From contig WTPW01000716.1 in assembly GCA_009809945.1 (NCBI GenBank), forward strand, positions 58,240-122,239: a stretch of DNA of 64,000 bases, written 5' to 3'. Within the stretch, counting starts at the first letter, position 1. Each line of letters begins with the position of its first letter. Shown in pieces: positions 24,205-36,932 of this stretch. The notes beneath the pieces were generated by a model. The model did not search any database. It was not told the DNA's origin and saw nothing but the letters and a program-made list of their open reading frames with translations. The translations under genes and the position numbers were made by a program. The DNA is from Gigaspora margarita. Its lineage: Eukaryota > Glomeromycota > Glomeromycetes > Diversisporales > Gigasporaceae.

Positions 24205-26640
24205 ATGAATACTGCTCAATTTTTAGAGACACCAAGAGAATGTCAAAATTATCTTGCTAGAGAAGCTTATGCATATCAAAAGTTGTTATTCATAGCTAAA
24301 CAAATTGAGAATCAATGTGCTTAGCAATGCAAAGCTTATAGACTTCACAATGAAGCTGAATCAAATGAGCAAGCAGACTATCGCCGTAAAGCTTGATGTT
24401 CAGCATATAAACGCAATGCTTAGCAAACACATGGATCCAATGCTGCCTGTATGCAAATATATAATACTACTTCTATTATTCATCACCAACTGGAATCAAT
24501 GGAAGTGGAATGTTTACAATGTGGAGCACTCTATTGGTTAGAAAAAAAAGTAGCTGGTAGTGCTCTTGCTCCAATTTTTAGTACCTGTTGTGCTAATGAA
24601 AAATAGCATTGCTATCTGTTAATCAACCACCAGAACCTTTGCTTTCATTGCTTATTGGAGAAGATAGCAGATCCTATAATTTTTGAAAGAATATTCATAA
24701 ATATAACTCATTATTAGCATTTGCATCAATGGGTGCCAAAATTGATCAAAATGTAGTTGGTATACAAGGAGTTAATAGTTTTTGTATTCATGGTGAAATG
24801 TACCATCAAATAGGTTCACATTTACCAGATAGTAATGTTGCACCTGCATTCTTTCAAATTTATATTTGTGATACTGAAGAACAATTAACTTATAGACAGT
24901 GCTTAATGCCAGATTTGGACTATTCAATTCTTGAACAGCTCCAGAAAATGCTGCACAATATTTTACATATGTGTGCCACGCTTAAAATTAGTTATTATTA
25001 AGGCACATAATAAACAGCAGTATTCAATTCCTACTGCTTCAGAAATTGCAGTTCTTATAGTAGGTGATGGTCAAGAAATTGAACCATCAAGTAGAGATAT
25101 TGTGCTTTACAAACAAAATGGTAGTTTGCAGTGAATGTTGCAAACACATTCTTTTTATATTCCATTACATTATGTTTTACTTTTTCTATATGGAGATTCA
25201 GGTTGGCATCCTTATATTCTCACAAATAATACCGTTCATCAAGTAAATAATAATTCAAATACAGAAGATCATTATATTACAATGATGCAATATTATGCTT
25301 ATTACTTGCAAATATGATAGCATAATTCATTTGCATTACATTTGAGTGGGCATCTGTTTCAACAATATATAGTTAGTGCATATGCATGCATTGAACAAAA
25401 CCATCTTAATTACTTGAAGTATAATCAAAAAAAAATTCATGCTGAGCTATATAATGGGCTACAAGATGCACTTTCTGTTTATAATAAAATACCCCAAACT
25501 GGATCCCAGGTTGGTAATTGAATTGTACTTCTTTCCAGTTTTGTTGGTGGTCCTTGCCATATGCAACAATTATATCAAAATGCAATAACTATTGTTGGAC
25601 AAATGGGCTAACCAGATCTATTTATTACAATGATATGTAATCCAAACTGGCCAGAAATTTGAATAGCTTTACTATTGGAACAGACTCCTCAAGATCAACC
25701 AGATATTTGTGCTTGCATATTTTGATTAAAATTAAAAACTCTACTTAAAGACATTCTTAAAAATGGTATTTTTAGTAAATTTCTTGCATACATTTATGTT
25801 ATTGAATCACAAAAGTGTGGTCTTTTGCATGCACATATGTTGATTATATTGTCACCTGATATCAAACCATGTACAACAGAAGATTATAATTGCATTGTAT
25901 CAGCAGAAATTCCAAATCCTCATGATCTTTCACATGAGTATGCAACTGTGATACAATGTATGATACATGGACCATGTGGAAAATATAATACACATGCACC
26001 TTGCATGCGAAAGGTAAATGTTCAAAAGGTTATCCAAAGCTATTTTAAGCAGTAACCAGTCAAAATGAAGATGGTTATCCTATATATCATCAACACCAAA
26101 ATGGTCAAACTATTAAAATCAAAGAAGTTGATCTTGACAATCAATGGGTTGTATCTCATAATTTATATATTTGTAAAAAATTTAACTGTCATTTCAATAT
26201 TGAAATTTGTTCTTTGATACATGCTATTAAATACTTATTTAGATACATCTACAAAGGTCATGATTGTGCAATGATAGCACTTAATAATAATAATATTGTA
26301 GATAAAATTCAGCAGTATATTAATACACATTATATGTTAGTATATAAATCTGTTTGGTGTATTATGCATTATAAAATACATGATGAAGCTCCAGATATTA
26401 TATGTTTAGTTGTTCACCTTCCTGGTCAACACTTAGTTACTTTTTCTGATGATAAATCTTTGGAAATATTGCTCAACAAGCACTTAATCAAAGATCTACT
26501 TTAATAGCATGGTTTGAAGCTAATTGTAATTCAAATATTTACCAAATAGCAAAGGACTTGACTTATGCTCAATTTTCTCACAAGTTTGTTTTTGGCAATC
26601 ATACAAAAAAATAGCATTAATGCATTAGTGGTCATACAAT
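24205..26640 (+). pseudogene. Helitron 2: leader and HUH Rep portion
   Basis: The conserved GDGQEIEPSSRDIVLY segment lies near 25,065 and YIPLHYVLLFLYGDSGWHP near 25,160. The Rep core has LSSFVGGPCHMQQLYQNA, PDLFITMICNPNWPEI and ESQKCGLLHAHMLIIL, with H-A-H at 25,828-25,836; family members usually read RGLPHAHML, so Arg-to-Cys and Pro-to-Leu changes are likely decay. Downstream NCHFNIEICSLIHAIKYLFRYIYKG and LPGQHLVTF belong to the conserved region after the Rep. Several stops interrupt it, including three TGAs at positions where Arg or Lys is common. Confidence 0.88.
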
Positions 26641-28630
26641 TGGTCAAATATATTTGTATATCCAGGTGCAAGTGAACGATATTATTTGCACATGCTACTT
26701 AATATAGTACATGGTGCATAATCTTTGAGCATCTACATACTATAAATAATATCCTCTGTCTAACTTTTAAAGATGCATGTCAAGCATTAGGTCTTCTACA
26801 AGATGACTTAGAGTGGGATTAATATCTAAAAAAAGTATCTGAAATAAAATCAGATTATCAACTACGATAATTGTTTGCAACAATTTTGCTAAATTGTTAT
26901 CCAACACAACCTGAACAACTTTGGATTAAATATAAGCATAATTTAGGTGATAATATACTTTATAAACTGTGCCATATATTAGATAAACCAAATCTTCAAT
27001 TGATACAACAAGAAATTGAAACCAACACAGTGCATGAGTTAGAAGATATTCTCATGCAACAAGGCAAATCATTAAAAGATTTTTCTGATATGCCAATTCC
27101 TACTACTATATGTAATCTTGCTAATCAATTACTAAATAAAAAATTAAATTATGACCAAGCTATACTTTGTATTTGTCTTAATCAGAACCTTCTATATCTT
27201 AATGAAAACCAATGATATATATATAATAAAGTAATAGAAGCAATTCAACAAAACATTCCTATATATATCTTTGTTGATAGTCCTGCAGGTTCTGGAAAAA
27301 CATTTCTTTACAAAATTCTGTTAACAAAATTTTGTTCAGAAAAAAAAATTGCACTTGTGGTTGCTTCTTCTGGAATTGCCTTATTGTTGCTTGATGGTAG
27401 CAAAACAGCACATTCTTGCTTTAAAATCCCTATTCAATTAAATGAAGATTTAGCATGTAGTATATCTTTACAAATAGATTTAGCTAATATCTTAAAGCAA
27501 ACTATTTTAATAATTTGGAATGAAGCACCGATGCTACACCATCATGGTTTTGAAGCTGTTAATTGAACATTTTATGAAATAATATGCACAGTTGATTCAA
27601 GATTAGAGCATGTACCATTTGGTGAAAAGACTATTGTCTTTGGTAGTAATTTTAAACAAATTCTTCCAATTGTTCCAAAAGGTAGATGAGAAGATATTGT
27701 TAATGCCTATTTATGCAGTTTTTATTTATAGCCACATATTAAAACAAGAGAATTAATAATTAATATGCAATTATATAAGTCAGCTAATATTTCAAATATA
27801 GCAGCTCAATCTGAATTTGCTAATTGGTTGCTTTAGGTTGGTGAAGGGCTTATTCCTGAAGTTAAACCTAATAGTGGATTTATACATTTGCCTTCTGATA
27901 TTGTTATTCAATCTGAGACACCTCAAAATTTGATAGAATTTGTATATTCTGATTTGCAAACCCATGTTCGAGATTCTATGTACTTTACAGAAAAAGGTAT
28001 TCTTATACCACTTAATGATGATATTGACATGCTTAATATAAAAATTCTTGCCCAATTTTCTGAAAATGAAAAGACTTACTATAGTGCAAATGTATTAGAT
28101 AAAAATTCTGAAATATATAATATAGTTCACGAAAGTTTATATTCTACAGAATTTTTAAATTCATTAAAATTTAGTGGATTACTTCTATATAAAATTATAC
28201 TTAAAGTTAATGCTCCAATAATATTATTGCATAATAATAACATAGCTAATAGTTTATACAATGGAACTCACTTAATTTGTAAAACTCTTCAATATCATAT
28301 TATTGAAGCAGAACCTATTAATGGCCCTTGGGCTGGTAAATGTGTCTTCTTACCCCACATATATTTGTTTTCTACAAGTACATCTCTTCCATTTGTACTT
28401 CAACACAGACAGTTTCTATGCAAACTTGCATTTGCTATATCTATTAATAAGTCTTAAGGTCAATAATGTATCATGTTGGTTTGTATCTTCCATTTCCTAT
28501 TTTTTCTTATGGACAATTATATGTTGCATGTTCAAGAGTAACTTCTCGCCATATATTATGTATATATCTTGATAAACCTGAAATTGATGGATGCACAAAA
28601 AATATTGTTTATTCTGAAATATTTCAATAA
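26641..28630 (+). pseudogene. Helitron 2: PIF1-type helicase portion
   Basis: The Walker A motif is VDSPAGSGKTFLYK at about 27,272-27,313, followed by VVASSGIALLLLDG, AHSCFKIPI, a DEAPM-like site read here as NEAPM (Walker B with Asp changed to Asn), FGSNFKQILPIVP where GGDFRQ is usual, and the C-terminal LAFAISINKS followed by a stop where SQGQ is expected. The final residues end CLFxNISIIIF in the shifted text before TAA at 28,628. Multiple stops and at least one frameshift near the C-terminus. Confidence 0.88.
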
Positions 28631-29739
28631 TTATTTTTGTTTTATATTAATATTATTTATTAAATGATCTGATTATTCTTTAATTTTTACAAATAAACAA
28701 TTTTCAAATTGACTTTTAATATAATCAACTATCAAACTAATTATATTTTTATATTCATTAAAAAAATTCTTATTTAATATTATAAAATTTACAACTCTTC
28801 ATAACATATTTATGTTCATAGAATAAAAAATTACAAGCTTTTAAAATCACTTTAATTATATTTCTAAACCTATTAAAAAAAGGTTGTCTATTACTTAAAT
28901 AATTTTATTAAAACTGCTTATCAAAATAAAAAAAATTAATAAATATCTATTTTATTTTTATTTAAAATATCATAAATTATATAATAATCTTCTAAAAAAA
29001 ATTGAAAAAATTTGAATTATCTTTCTTTTTAATTTATATATCATCAAATTAAGTTTTAAACTTATTGTTATATTATTCTAATTAAGTAAATTGCAATTAA
29101 TTTTATCTTTATTATAAAATCATACTATCTCATTTCATTAATACATGATATTATGTTAACTACTACATATCTATTCTATTTACTGTGTTATATATTAATC
29201 AAAATGTTATATTCCAAACCCTTTTTAGAAACTCAATCTATATCAATAAAACATTTAACCCATTTATCACTATTTAATCTAATATATCTAATTATACAAA
29301 AAATTTCTGTTTTTGTATTATACTACATATCTGTTCAATACTTGAAATATTGATAATCAATACTGCTATATATGATTATCAAAAGCATGAACTGTTTATT
29401 ACAATCAAATCCAAAGAAAATTTTACATCATAACTATATACTAAAGGATCTAAACATTGGCTTAAAAGAGAAAAAGAAGAAAAAACTCTATGATTAACAA
29501 TTATAGCATTCTAAAATAAATTAAATCTCCTTTTTATTGCAAAAGCCCTTTTCTTAATTCATAATAACTATAAATATAATATATAAATATATCTAATCTA
29601 TAAACTATCAAACTAAAAAAATGTTTATAAATAACTTATATATGTCCTATTTTTTCAAGCATGTTTCATAACCAATTTATTAAATCACCTAATTAGCTAA
29701 AAATAAATATAATAAGCTTGAACATAATTACTCCAATTA
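28631..29739. other. AT-rich spacer
   Basis: No supported gene. A 66-codon open frame at 29,153-29,353 is Ile/Leu/Tyr-rich with no motif and is probably chance. Confidence 0.5.
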
Positions 29740-30110
29740 ATTGTAATCATCAAACATTAGCTCCATTGGCATCATATCATGTTGAAAGAATTAACTCTAT
29801 AATAAAAATAATTGCAAAAAAATGGGTGGTGCTTTGTGCCACCTATTATACTAGTACTTATCAAAAAGATTTATTGTTCTACCTATGAATTATGCTATAA
29901 TAAATCAACACACCATTGGTCTGCACAGTATTCAGGATCTTATTCAAGAACTTAATTTTAAAATTAGATACTATTCACAAATCTAGTAATCGTATTGCAG
30001 AAAAGAGGATACTTCTGTGGTATAATATTGCTTTCAGAAGATATTTATGCAGTGGCATAACAAAATTAAAAAAAATTTTTTTAATAAGATTGGCGCATAA
30101 TCTGTATTAA
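29740..30110 (+). other. Unrecognised coding-like relic
   Basis: Pieces such as LAPLASYHVERINSIIKI and SSNRIAEKRILLWYNIAFRR look protein-like but lie in different frames separated by stops. It directly precedes the MULE relic and may be part of it or of another decayed element. No family is assigned. Confidence 0.25.
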
Positions 30111-30214
30111 AAATTAATTTTGATACAAAACTATATAGGTTAGCAAGTTATGCAAAAAAAAAGATTAACTTGAATATTTTTAATCTTTTTTTATTCAAGC
30201 TTCAAAACTAAATA

Positions 30215-31330
30215 ATCATTTTTTTAGTACATTCATATTGATTCCACACATAATACAAATCTAAGTAGATACCTTCTCTTTACAATTTTAATAAGGTATC
30301 CTTATAGTGAACATGGAGTATCTTTGGTGTAGTTGATCTCTGAGTCTAGTGATAGTAAGACAATTGAAGTATAGCTTAGTAAGTTGAAAGATGATGGTTG
30401 GGCAAAACCAATAGTAGTAACATTAGACAATAATAATACAGAAATAAATGCTATTCATAGTGTGTTTCCTCAATCAAAAATATTCTATGCCAGTGAAATA
30501 TAAAATATGCTTGGTACTGATGGATTTCTAAAAAAATAAAAGTAGAGAATCATGATAGGTTGTTTCATGATATGGACCAGTTACTTAATATCAAGAATAA
30601 AAATCAGGTAGAAATTACTATTAAATCAATTCGAATCAAAGTTGCAAAACATATTAGCAGTACAATATTTTGCTAAATATAAAAAAAAAAAGTAAACTAA
30701 ATTGTTTTTTTAATTAGCACAATTTTGAATTCATTATAACAAAATTTAAATTACTGAAATGTGAATTAAATCTTACTATTATGATTATGTTTATGGCATA
30801 AATACCAATAATTATATTGAGGCATATCATAAAAAAATTAAATACGTTTATCTTATAGCCTGTCTTAATCGACATTTCAATTTTCTCATTAATGAGTTAG
30901 CTATAAATATTTTAAGAAATTATCATGAAGAAACTATTCAATGTGAGTTAAATATTGGAAGGATGGGTTCGCATTATAGAACTAGAAAATTTGAAATCAA
31001 TTCAACTAATATTGATAATAATTCAATTTTTCAATTGCACGAATCTTTGTTTATTATCAAACTGACTCAGGGTGAATACGATTATATAGTTGAATGCAAT
31101 AGTGATGATTTCATTTGTAATTGTAAATTATATCTAAAAAACCCTACATATTGTAACATATATTTGCTGTTATACGTAAGTATAATATAGCAAATACTTA
31201 TTTACCTTTAGATAATGAAGAGCAGCTTGACAATAAAAAACAGCTTGATAATGAAGAGCAACTTGATGATAATAAAGGCAGCTTGACAATAATGAAGAGC
31301 AGCTTGATAATGAAATATTATTGATCAAAG
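30215..31330 (+). pseudogene. MULE (Mutator-like) transposase relic
   Basis: Readable blocks in order: IDSTHNTN (first catalytic Asp), LFTILIRYPYSEHGVSLV, SKLKDDGWAKPIVVTLDNNN (second Asp), INAIHSVFPQSKIFYA, HDRLFHDMDQLL, TNNYIEAYH, LNIGRMGSHYRTRKFEIN, QLHESLFIIKLTQGEYDYIVEC, and a damaged SWIM zinc finger FICNCKx8CN, where CxCxnCxH is usual. These are typical of the transposase used by Mutator-type DNA transposons. Several stops and frameshifts break it, and the final SWIM His is missing. The tail encodes a short QLDNEE repeat. Mutator-type MITEs with 9-bp duplications occur in the window (6,793; 38,711), but this relic's own ends were not found. Confidence 0.85.
31212..31316 (+). repeat. 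Coding minisatellite (QLDNEE repeats)
   Basis: At the end of the MULE relic, GATAATGAAGAGCAGCTTGA and variants repeat about five times (units of 18-24 bp), encoding Gln-Leu-Asp-Asn-Glu-Glu-like units. Probably a variable C-terminal tail of the transposase. Confidence 0.7.
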
Positions 31331-32269
31331 TAAAATGATGGAAGAGATCAATAATTCTATTAATGTACAACTGGAATGTTTACTATTATTTCGTCAAAAA
31401 AAGCAATTTGAATGATATACCTTTGAATAAAAGAGAAAATATAATTAAAAAGCTTTGAAGAAATTAATAAATTTTTTTAACAATTAGATAAAAAAATTAT
31501 TATTGTTAATAAAGTAAAGAATATCATTAATAAGACTTTGATTTTTTTGATATATGTCAACTAGACAGTCTTCTGACTGCACTTGAATCTAGGACCCTAA
31601 TCTTCTGCTATGACAGGCCACAATTTCTACCTGCTTTACAAGACTGTTTATGCGAAATTATCCAAATTATTTCTTATTTATGCTGTAGAATTCTATAAAT
31701 TTGGGTTGAAATATAAACAAAAAAAAACTTTGAATGTACAATTATTATTATCAAAAATTTAAATTACAAACAGAATAAAATGATATTGCCTTAGCTGTAG
31801 GACCAATATCAGTATCTGGTATTGTATAGATCTATGTGAATATGTATGATGTAACAGAAAAATCATTATATTTATAATCAACATGAAAAACTTAGCTGTT
31901 AGACAATCTAAAATTATAAAGAACATTTCTAAATACTATCTGGGTTGATATTATTAAATACCATCTCTAGCATACCATTGTATCACATGATTATTGATCT
32001 GTATAAATTAACTAATTACATTGTATACATAACAATTTCGTAGTGCATATAGCACAGTTTAACATAGTTCAATAATAATTATGTAATTGAAAAGACATCG
32101 TCTGTTATCCTTTGCTTCACAAAGAATAGTTTATGCTTCTGCTATAGCTATTACCTCTGCTACAGCATTTTTATTTACTAAAGCATAAGAAAAACCCTAC
32201 TGACTAACTTACTCTAACTCTAATAACTAGCTAAATGAACATTTTTAAACAATAGCACCAAGAGAAAAG
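31331..32269. other. Spacer with a possible tRNA-like relic
   Basis: No gene. At about 31,570-31,645 on the minus strand lies a tRNA-like stretch: GTCTTGT at one end can pair with AGAAGAC at the other (6 of 7 positions), and between them GATTCAAGTGC resembles an internal B box. D and anticodon stems are poor, so this is at best a decayed tRNA or SINE head. Confidence 0.3.
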
Positions 32270-32950
32270 ATGCCAAGAGCCATATCAAAAAAATGACACA
32301 TCCAATAACGATGAAATAGTTCACAAAAGCAATACAAATAATGGCAACACCCACTTATAACAACACACAAAACCAATACTATGATGACTACAGAAAGATG
32401 TAAGAAGATTAAATATGTACCAAATAAAAAGAACCAATGACACTAGAGTAAATCGGACAACGAAATCCATCCCAAAAGCAATAAATAATGCATCATTCAC
32501 TATAATTGCGGTGTTAAAATGAATAGCACGAAATTGAAACCAATGATTACAAAAAGAACATGCAACAAAAAAAAGCTAGCGATATATAATACCTATCATA
32601 GCAGCAACACCAAAGCAAGTGGCGCAGAAATGAAACCAACGATTATGGAAAGAACAGTGGAGATTAGACATGCAACAACAAAGAAAAAAGCCCCAGTAAC
32701 ACTAAAAATGATGAAATCTACCTCAAGACAATACAATAATCACAATGATGTAACATCTACTATAGCAGGGGTACCAAAGCAAGTGATGCAAAACTGAAAC
32801 TGAAAGAAAAGATGAAAAGTTAGAAATGCAATAGCAAGAAAAAATACTAATGAAACCAGAAGTAAAATGCATAATAACAACACCCATCTTTAAGGTAATA
32901 CAGTACCTATGATGACTCCATTAACAACTCCTGCGATGACTCCAACAACA
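32270..32950. repeat. Degenerate tandem repeat, units of about 130-160 bp
   Basis: Purine-rich plus strand. Recognisable returning blocks are ACCAAAGCAAGTGGCGCAGA (32,609) and ACCAAAGCAAGTGATGCAAA (32,772), each followed by a GAAACxxA...GAAAGAA segment and ATGCAACAACAAAGAAAAAA or a similar sequence. A 92-codon open frame at 32,519-32,797 is Lys/Thr-rich because of this composition and is not called as a gene. Confidence 0.45.
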
Positions 32951-33971
32951 ATGGTATTATTGTATTAATGGTTAAAATAAAAAGAAAATGAAAAATAATT
33001 AAAAAAAAGAAAGAGGATTGATTATTATAGATGATCATTGATTATTTATATATCAGATGATCATGGATAATTTTTAACAAAATTATTCAGGATGATTTTA
33101 AGAAAACTTAAATTATAAATATATATTTTGATTTTGATTTTTGATCACGTGTATTACTTAATCAAGAAATGAACTCCAAAGATGGTTCGACAATGATCTT
33201 TAGTGATCTTTAGACTAGAATTTGTATGATAGAAGTACAGGATGATATGTTGTAATTACAAAATATTACAAAAATCACAAAATTATATGAAAATTACAAA
33301 ATTTGTGTAATACCACCACAAAATTCAATAAATTGACTTGTTTGCATATAATTTCATAGAAGGTCCCCAAAATTTCTGGTCGGAATGCATTGGAATCTAG
33401 GTTAGTAGGGTTGGGAATTATCAATTTTGCCCTAGATAACTAAAAATTTTACTAATAAAATCGTAGCCATTCAGTAAGTAAAAAGTGCCAAGCTAATAAT
33501 TTTGCTATAAAATCGACTAAATAGTAGGCAAATACTAATCTAAATCTGACCAATAATTTTTGGGATTGCCCTTAGCTTTTCTTTATATAGTACACTTTTA
33601 GATAAATAATTGTCAAAATTTATTTTAAAAATCATACAAACAATTATCTGAGATTGAATTATTATAGAAATTTTTTACATAGAACTTTGGGGGTTTTTAT
33701 ATATTTTATATAGCAATAGTTTTATTTTCATACTTTTATATAGATCTTTTTATGGTACAAATAAAAAATATTTTATTTGTCATCGCAAAATTTTATAAAA
33801 TTCAAATTAATTCAAAATCGCTTCAAATTGATCAACAAATCACAAAATTTACTTTATATTGACAAAAATTGCACAAAATCATTCCAAATTGATCATAAAA
33901 AATCACAAAATTTACTTTATCCCACCACAAAATTTATGTTATCCTGCCACAAAAAATCATCATCTCTGGTA
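32951..33971. other. Spacer with recurring CACAAAATTT motifs
   Basis: No gene. Between about 33,240 and 33,960 the word CACAAAATTTA and close variants recur irregularly, too loosely to call a tandem array. Confidence 0.4.
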
Positions 33972-34523
33972 CAGAGACAGTGAAAAATATCGATTTGATT
34001 TAGCAAAAACATCAATGATTTGGTCAAAATATCAATTTACTGTTGGTCCTCCCCAAACTGGTATGCATGGTGAACAGGTTTTGTATTAGTTTCAGAAGGT
34101 TATCAGATTTGAAAACATTATAAACTATTAGATTTATATATCGGGTACCAACTTGGTAGATTAAGTTTTTATCAGATTTGACAGGTTATCGATTTTGATA
34201 GAATTGGTTTGGGAAAGGCTAATAGAATATCAATTTACCAAGATTTGCTAATCAAAATGCACGATTTGGTGTAACAAAATGTAATATGATCAATAATATA
34301 ACTTTCTAGCAAACAGTTTGTTGATTGTCTACTTTTCTAAAACTTACTAACAGTTCAGAGGTTAGCCAAATTTGTTGTCTGGCCCAAATTATACTCTTAA
34401 TTTTGCCCAAAGTGGTATTGTTATACTGCATTAAAATTGTAAAAATATTGATTTTCCCATGATTTGGCCTAAAAATATCATCTACATATAATCAATATAA
34501 ATCAATATTTTTCACTGTCCCTG
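33972..34523. mobile_element. 552-bp TIR element hosting a 186-bp MITE
   Basis: The ends CAGAGACAGTGAAAAATAT and (other strand) CAGGGACAGTGAAAAATAT form 25-bp inverted repeats with two differences. The left flank is TA and the right CA, so a decayed TA duplication is possible. The 186-bp family copy at 34,040-34,225 lies inside it. Confidence 0.6.
34040..34225 (-). mobile_element. 186-bp MITE family copy a (Tc1/mariner-like)
   Basis: A recognisable but diverged member of the 186-bp family, in reverse orientation: it opens with CTGTTGGTCCTCCCCAAACT and the CATGCATGG side, passes GGTACCAACTTGGTAGATTA, and ends with a degraded copy of the other terminus. A TA precedes it at 34,038-34,039. Relatively old. 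Confidence 0.8.
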
Positions 34524-34637
34524 CATAAGTATTACTATTAGAGATAGTAACTATGTGCATGAATGCATTATACCCAAAATTAGTTAAAATCCTAATATTA
34601 TAAAAACTTTCTAATATTTGATTCAGTGGGTTTTTTG

Positions 34638-34872
34638 CAGTGTCTGAAATTCAATTTTTAAATTAGTTGCGGGCTGCAACTAAATAAAAAAAAATAGTTG
34701 CAGATTATAAGAATCTATAAAAATTTAGTTGCGCAAATAAACATTTAATCAAAATTTATAAGTAAAATTTGCAAATTTATGTGCGGAATTTGCATATGCA
34801 TTTCAGATTTTGGTTGTGGAAATTTAAAATTTGTTGCGGTCCGCAGACTCCGCAACCCAATTTCAGACACTG
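34638..34872. mobile_element. 235-bp hAT-type MITE
   Basis: The ends CAGTGTCTGAAATT and its complement AATTTCAGACACTG are flanked by the perfect 8-bp duplication GTTTTTTG (34,630-34,637 and 34,873-34,880). The interior repeats GTTGC/GCAAC motifs (TAGTTGCGGGCTGCAAC, TTGCGGTCCGCAGACTCCGC), typical of subterminal transposase sites. No coding capacity. Confidence 0.9.
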
Positions 34873-34880
34873 GTTTTTTG

Positions 34881-35972
34881 ATATTACAGAAAATTAGTAT
34901 AGTATGGGTAAACTGATCGGTTTGGTATTAGGTATAAAATACCAATTCTAAAAAACCAAACTTTAATAATATATAAACCCAAATACTGATATTAAAATGG
35001 GTATTTTGCATTCCTATAACATACTAATCTGTCTGATCACCCATGCTAATCTATTTTAATTAATAATGAAATAAGAGTATTTTACTTATCTATATAACCT
35101 TATCCTAAAATCTGTTTATACTGGTACCATATTGATCTGCTGTAATTATACAACAGATTAGTATGGTACAGATGACCAGAATTAAAATAGGGGTATTTTT
35201 GTGACATACTATACAGATCTGATCAATAATTATATTGATCTAGTTTTAAGATTGTACATTTTGATACAAACCTACCCATTTATATAGATTCTTATATGAA
35301 CAAAGTATACAATTTATTCTTTACAACAATTTTGAACCATTTTTCAAAAGTGATAAATATGAACTATTGTCGTAGTTAAACCAAAAATAGGTTATAATAA
35401 CTTTATTAACTGCTTGATCTACTTAGTGAATTTCATTCTATCCTTTAATGAGATTTTTTTCTACAGTTATGAGACTTAATTTGGTGCAATTAGAAATAAT
35501 TTATTTTATATGATGAAATAATGGATAAAAATGTACAAGGCAATTATAGCAGACTTTTTACAACTTGAATTTTGTTTATGATATGACTAATAAAAATATT
35601 AACCATTTATTGTATAACAATAATATTTGATTATAGTTGTTAAATTTGGTTAATTTTTTCAAAAATGGAATAGAGTATATTAATTATGTACATATGTACT
35701 TTTAATATTCTTGATTTTAATGCCCTTAAACAGTGATCTCATATCTGTGAAACATGGTTTTATATGGCATATGGCATTTATATGGCATATGGCACTTCTA
35801 ATTATACAGCAAATGTGTTGTATCACTATAATATTTTTCCTGAGATAGTTATCTTCTAAAATTTTAAATGTCTGCATGATTACTTATAATGAACAAAAGT
35901 CAATTTTCTTTGGTTTTTTTTTAATTTAATATGACAACAATTAATTATTTTAAACTTTTTTTAATTAATAAT
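34881..35972. other. Spacer
   Basis: No gene. A short tandem duplication ATATGGCATATGGCAxTT lies at about 35,760-35,797. The rest is AT-rich and unremarkable. Confidence 0.45.
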
Positions 35973-36116
35973 AATATAAAAGGTGTTACTATACTGCTAT
36001 GGTGACCCATGATCGACCAATCAAAATCTGTCATGCACATTCATATTATAACCAAAAAAAATACAAAAAACTTAAAAAAAAATTAAAAAAAACAATACAA
36101 AAATAAATACAATTTA

Positions 36117-36190
36117 CAACATAAACTATTGTGCTACATTCCAACTATTGTGCTATAACCCAACTATTGTGCTATTTCCAGCTACCATAC
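36117..36190. repeat. AACTATTGTGCTA minisatellite, 3-4 units
   Basis: AACTATTGTGCTACATTCC, AACTATTGTGCTATAACCC and AACTATTGTGCTATTTCC follow one another after an A-rich tract (36,050-36,110). The reverse complement of the same motif, again next to an A/T-rich tract, forms the larger array at 41,762-41,965. Confidence 0.75.
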
Positions 36191-36342
36191 TTACTATTAT
36201 GCTACTAATACGCTCATACTAATAACAATTATACTATGTTCTTTCTAAAAAAAGAAATATTAGTACAGTACTATAAAAAAAAAATTAATTATCATATACC
36301 AACTTTTGTGCTATGCCCATTCTAGCTATGTTCTATTCCAAT

Positions 36343-36449
36343 CAGTATTTATATTTCATAAGTGCAAAAGTGTGCACATGTGTGCAGATCCTTTAAACAA
36401 GGCAATTTGATTGGATCTGCACATGTGCGCATGTGAAAAATAAACACTA
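36343..36449. mobile_element. 107-bp hAT-like MITE in the tandem array
   Basis: The ends CAGTATTTATATTTC and (other strand) TAGTGTTTATTTTTC are followed inward by GCACATGTGTGCAGATCC and GCACATGTGCAGATCC, so the element is almost one hairpin. Flanks ATTCCAAT and GTCCTAAT resemble a decayed 8-bp duplication of the array unit. Confidence 0.6.
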
Positions 36450-36932
36450 GTCCTAATTATACTATGTTTGTTCTAAAGAAAAGAATGTTAGTACTATAAT
36501 ATTAAAAAAAAAACTAACTACTATGCTACATCAGTTCTAGCTATGTTCTGATCCAATCATACTATGTTTATTCAGAAAAGAATTTAAGAACATTAGTGCT
36601 ATAATATTAAAAAAATAACTATCATTCTATGTCTGTTCTAGCTATGTTCCAATCATACTATGTTTGTTCTAAAGAAAAGAATATTAGTACTGTAATATTA
36701 AAAAAAAAAAACCAACTTCACTGCTATGTTTATTCTTGCTATATTCTATTCCAATCATACTATATTTATTCTAAAGAAAAGAATATAAGAACATTAGTAC
36801 TGTAATATTAATAAAAAAAATTAACTACTGTACTATATCCATTCTAGCTACATTCTAATCGTACTATGTTTATTCTAAAAAAAAAACATAAAAATTTAAA
36901 AATTTTAGTACTGTAATAAAAAAAACTAACTA

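Larger units (their letters stand above)
24205..28630 (+). mobile_element. Helitron 2, old and heavily decayed
   Basis: A second rolling-circle transposon, of a different lineage from Helitron 1. From ATG at 24,205 a basic, repeat-like leader is followed by a Cys-pair segment (VECLQCGALYW), the conserved block SMGAKIDQNVVG, the HUH Rep domain and a PIF1 helicase ending at TAA 28,628-28,630. It carries many stops of all three types and several frameshifts. Where conserved family residues can be compared, the changes are mostly C-to-T or G-to-A: for example TGA where Arg is usual and TAA/TAG where Gln is usual. The terminal hairpin and TC/CTRR ends were not identified. Confidence 0.9.

Noticed and set aside
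29153-29353. 66-codon hydrophobic open frame
   Set aside because: Composition expected by chance in AT-rich DNA; no start context or motif.
31212-31316. CRISPR-like short regular repeats
   Set aside because: Repeats are contiguous, without unique spacers, and read as a coding QLDNEE minisatellite; the organism is eukaryotic.
32519-32797. 92-codon Lys/Thr-rich open frame
   Set aside because: Lies in a degenerate purine-rich tandem repeat and has no domain features.
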